DNA from: Pseudobdellovibrionaceae bacterium
GTDB lineage: Bacteria; Bdellovibrionota; Bdellovibrionia; Bdellovibrionales; Bdellovibrionaceae
DNA length: 64,000 bases
Assembly (NCBI GenBank): GCA_030158485.1
Contig: JAOASS010000006.1
Location: 62,001-126,000, forward strand
Direction: 5' to 3'
Part shown: piece after piece, positions 61,945 through 64,000 of the stretch
How positions within the stretch are numbered: the first letter of the stretch is position 1
How the letters are laid out: each line of letters opens with the position of its first letter
Position numbers and translations under genes: made by a program
The notes under the pieces: model-generated
Told to the model about the DNA's origin: nothing
Databases searched by the model: none
Seen by the model: the letters and a program-made list of their open reading frames with translations, nothing else

Positions 61945-63747
61945 TTGACTATGGGTAAAACTCTCAACAAATCCAAAGCTGAAAAAGCGGCGGTACTCGC
62001 GTTCTTGGATGCCGAGGATTCAAAAATCCCGAACAACCCAGGACTCATGAACGAAAAAACGAAGGAAGACTTCAGTGCTCTCTTCGACTCAACTCTGGAT
62101 GGCCAAAGCTTCCGAGTGGGTGATGTTGTCAGCGGAACAGTTGTCGAAGTTCAATCTGACTACGTTCTTGTTGATATCAACTATAAGTCCGAAGGACTTA
62201 TCGATATCAACGAATTCCGTGTTGTAGACGGTGTTCGCCAAGTTAAAGCTGGCGATCAAGTTGAAGTCTTAATTGACCGCATCGAAACTGATAATGGAAT
62301 GATTGGTTTATCAAAAGATAAAGCCGACATGCTCAGAGCTTGGTCTGATATTTCGAAGGCAGCTGAAAATGAAGAAGTCATTGAAGGTGTCGTCGTAGCT
62401 AAAGTCAAAGGTGGCCTAAGCGTTGATATCGGTGTTAAAGCTTTCTTGCCTGGTTCACAAATTGATCTGCGTCCAGTTCGCAATATGGACGTTTACATTG
62501 GCAAGACATACAAGTTCAAAGTTATCAAATTCAATAAAAAACGTGGTAATATCGTACTCAGCCGACGAGCTCTTCTTGAAGAAGAACGCGAAAGCATGAA
62601 GACACAAACATTGGATGCAATGAAAGAAGGATCTATCGTAACGGGTCTTGTGAAAAATATCACAGACTACGGCGCTTTTATTGATTTAGGTGGCATGGAC
62701 GGTCTTCTTCACATTACAGACATGAGCTGGGGACGTATCAAGCACCCATCTGAAATCTTAAATGTGGGTGATGAAATTCAAGTTAAAATTTTGAAATATG
62801 ATCAGGAAAAAGAGCGCGTGTCTTTAGGCATGAAGCAACTTCAAACTGATCCTTGGGAAAATGTAAAAACTCTTTTCCCAATTGGTGCTAAGACAAAAGG
62901 TAAAGTCGTCAGTGTCACTGAATACGGTGCATTTGTTGAATTAGCTGAAGGTGTTGAAGGTCTAATCCACGTTTCTGAAATGAGCTGGACAAAGCGTGTG
63001 AAGCACGCGAACCAATTGATTCAACAAGGGGCAGAAGTTGATGTTCAAGTTCTTGAAATCGACGGCGAAAACCGACGTATTTCTTTGGGCATGAAGCAGC
63101 TCCAGCAAAATCCTTGGGTTGAATTAAAAGAATCCTATGCTCCAGGAACAATCATCGAAGGTGAAGTGAAGTCGATTACTGATTTCGGTATCTTCGTGGG
63201 TATTGAAGATGGTATTGACGGACTTGTTCACATTTCTGATTTTTCGTGGACAAAACGTGTTAACAATCCTGCTGAGATGTTCGCTAAAGGGCAAAAGATT
63301 CGTGCCGTTGTATTGGGCGTTGATGTTGAAAACGAAAGATTTTCTTTGGGTGTTAAACAACTCGAAAATGATCCTTGGTCAAACATCGAAAGCAAATACG
63401 CAATCGGAACTCAGCATGATGTGAAAGTCACAAAACTTGCAGACTTCGGTGCTTTCGTAGAACTTGAAAGCGATATTGAAGGTCTTATCCATATTTCAGA
63501 ACTCACAACTGATAAAATCAACCACCCGGAAGATTTCGTTAAAGTTGGTGGAACTGTTAAAGCGGAAGTGATCTCGATCGACAAAGAGGCTCGAAAAATT
63601 GGCTTATCATCTAAGCTCGTTAAGCTCAGAGAGCAAAAAGGTGACGTGGAAGATTACGCAAGAAAAGCAACGGCAACTTCTAAAACATCTTTAGGTGATC
63701 TTTTCGGAGACGCATTGAAGAATGTGAAGACGGATCCGAAAGGCTAA
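61945..63747 (+). CDS. rpsA: Ribosomal protein S1
   Basis: 600 residues with six S1 (OB-fold) domains. The first two are divergent (GDVVSGTVVEV..., EEVIEGVVVAK...), as in other S1 proteins, where they bind the ribosome. Four strong RNA-binding copies follow, starting near residues 230, 315, 400 and 490 with the ITDYGAFIDL-type motif. It binds mRNA and 30S subunits for initiation. A TTG at 61945 is chosen because AGGAGG (61931-61936) is 8 bases away; the ATG at 61951 is 14 bases away. A strong promoter lies upstream. Confidence 0.96.
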   Translation: MTMGKTLNKSKAEKAAVLAFLDAEDSKIPNNPGLMNEKTKEDFSALFDSTLDGQSFRVGDVVSGTVVEVQSDYVLVDINYKSEGLIDINEFRVVDGVRQVKAGDQVEVLIDRIETDNGMIGLSKDKADMLRAWSDISKAAENEEVIEGVVVAKVKGGLSVDIGVKAFLPGSQIDLRPVRNMDVYIGKTYKFKVIKFNKKRGNIVLSRRALLEEERESMKTQTLDAMKEGSIVTGLVKNITDYGAFIDLGGMDGLLHITDMSWGRIKHPSEILNVGDEIQVKILKYDQEKERVSLGMKQLQTDPWENVKTLFPIGAKTKGKVVSVTEYGAFVELAEGVEGLIHVSEMSWTKRVKHANQLIQQGAEVDVQVLEIDGENRRISLGMKQLQQNPWVELKESYAPGTIIEGEVKSITDFGIFVGIEDGIDGLVHISDFSWTKRVNNPAEMFAKGQKIRAVVLGVDVENERFSLGVKQLENDPWSNIESKYAIGTQHDVKVTKLADFGAFVELESDIEGLIHISELTTDKINHPEDFVKVGGTVKAEVISIDKEARKIGLSSKLVKLREQKGDVEDYARKATATSKTSLGDLFGDALKNVKTDPKG

Positions 63748-63809
63748 TTTTTGTTACCCTTGTAAGCAACTTCTTTTGAACAGTGTCTTCGGATAAGTTG
63801 AAAAGAAAC

Positions 63810-63841
63810 AATAAAGAGATTTCGGAAATGAGCTCTTTATT
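63810..63841 (+). terminator. First hairpin after rpsA
   Basis: AATAAAGAG (63810-63818) pairs with CTCTTTATT (63833-63841) around a 14-base loop containing a nested ATTT/AAAT stem. It is weak in G-C and is followed by a short T/A stretch, so it may be a secondary or processing stem. Confidence 0.45.
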
Positions 63842-63868
63842 TTAAAAATTGAACCATAAAAATTTTAA

Positions 63869-63900
63869 AACCCACATCAAAAAAAGATGTGGGTTTTTTT
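63869..63900 (+). terminator. Intrinsic terminator of rpsA
   Basis: AACCCACATC (63869-63878) and GATGTGGGTT (63886-63895) form a perfect 10-bp stem with a seven-A loop, followed by a T-run to 63900. This is a textbook rho-independent terminator about 120 bases after the rpsA stop. Confidence 0.85.
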
Positions 63901-64000
63901 ATTGGCGGATTTAAATTAATTGATTTTAGAAACGAAAGATCTGATTAAGATTCAATAAAAAACGAAGTCCTTGAATCTGGTAAAATGTAAAAATGACTTT

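Noticed and set aside
62915-63360. Minus-strand ORFs across the S1 domains of rpsA
   Set aside because: They repeat because the S1 domains repeat; they are antisense shadows.
61945-63747. Tandem DNA repeats in rpsA
   Set aside because: The similarity is protein-level duplication of the S1 domain, normal for the family, not a DNA repeat array.
1-64000. CRISPR array or prophage
   Set aside because: No regularly spaced repeat series and no capsid, tail or integrase genes were seen.

Overview
The window is an AT-rich (roughly 40% G+C by eye), gene-dense chromosomal segment of a Gram-negative bacterium. It has an LPS-transport permease, many exported or lipobox proteins and several periplasmic murein-active enzymes. 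The mix of many small secreted Cys-containing proteins, a PilZ protein, an AgmX/TonB-C-like protein and peptide- and histidine-degrading metabolism suggests Bdellovibrionota (Bdellovibrio-like bacteria). That placement is inference from gene content and protein flavour, because no rRNA or other decisive marker is present. No tRNA, rRNA, CRISPR array or prophage was seen. TTG and GTG starts and ATGA/GTGA/TTGA overlaps are common.

Layout. 0-5.4 kb: edge of a response regulator, then lptG-def-fmt-rpe, converging on a short recQ. 5.4-10.2 kb: glyoxylate shunt aceB-aceA, ilvE and a zinc-finger-like protein that has lost its zinc ligands. 10.2-17.8 kb: OsmC-like protein, hutH-hutU, two small exported or anchored proteins and an SLT-like exported protein with an overlapping secreted partner. 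17.8-19.1 kb: a complete insertion sequence with 61-bp inverted repeats, whose end supplies the lpdA stop codon. 19.1-24.5 kb: the 2-oxoglutarate dehydrogenase operon sucA-sucB-lpdA. 24.8-28.8 kb: gpmA-hutI, a small protein, a Flp-like prepilin, msrA and an acyltransferase. 28.8-32.8 kb: glpK coupled to a PilZ gene, a cyclic-nucleotide-binding protein and radA. 32.9-37.3 kb: slt, two peptide-ABC permeases and an AP2-domain protein. 37.4-41.1 kb: a spore-photoproduct-lyase-like radical SAM protein with an unknown partner, an App1-like HAD phosphatase, an AgmX-C protein and secG. 41.3-45.3 kb: tmk-holB, an ABC-2 exporter pair and tatD. 45.5-48.4 kb: gap-pgk-tpiA. 48.5-50.9 kb: an LAS/MepA-like peptidase and a Cys-rich partner. 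51.2-56.6 kb: zinc-ribbon protein, ilvA, a lipoprotein and a reduced HyuA/HyuB-like pair. 56.6-63.7 kb: hisC-cmk-uup, two inserted secreted-protein genes, then rpsA.

How the genes work together. The metabolic genes fit a cell living on amino acids, peptides and acetyl units: histidine is opened by HutH/HutU/HutI, 2-oxoglutarate is oxidised by SucAB-Lpd, acetyl-CoA is conserved by AceBA, and carbon enters lower glycolysis through gap-pgk-tpi and gpmA. Several periplasmic enzymes (two SLT-type, one LAS-type) act on murein. One sits in an operon with oligopeptide permeases, which suggests uptake of released peptides. The least-explained loci are the HyuA/B-like pair, the SPL-like radical SAM locus, the 12-cysteine duplicated periplasmic protein and the zinc-less TFIIB-finger protein.
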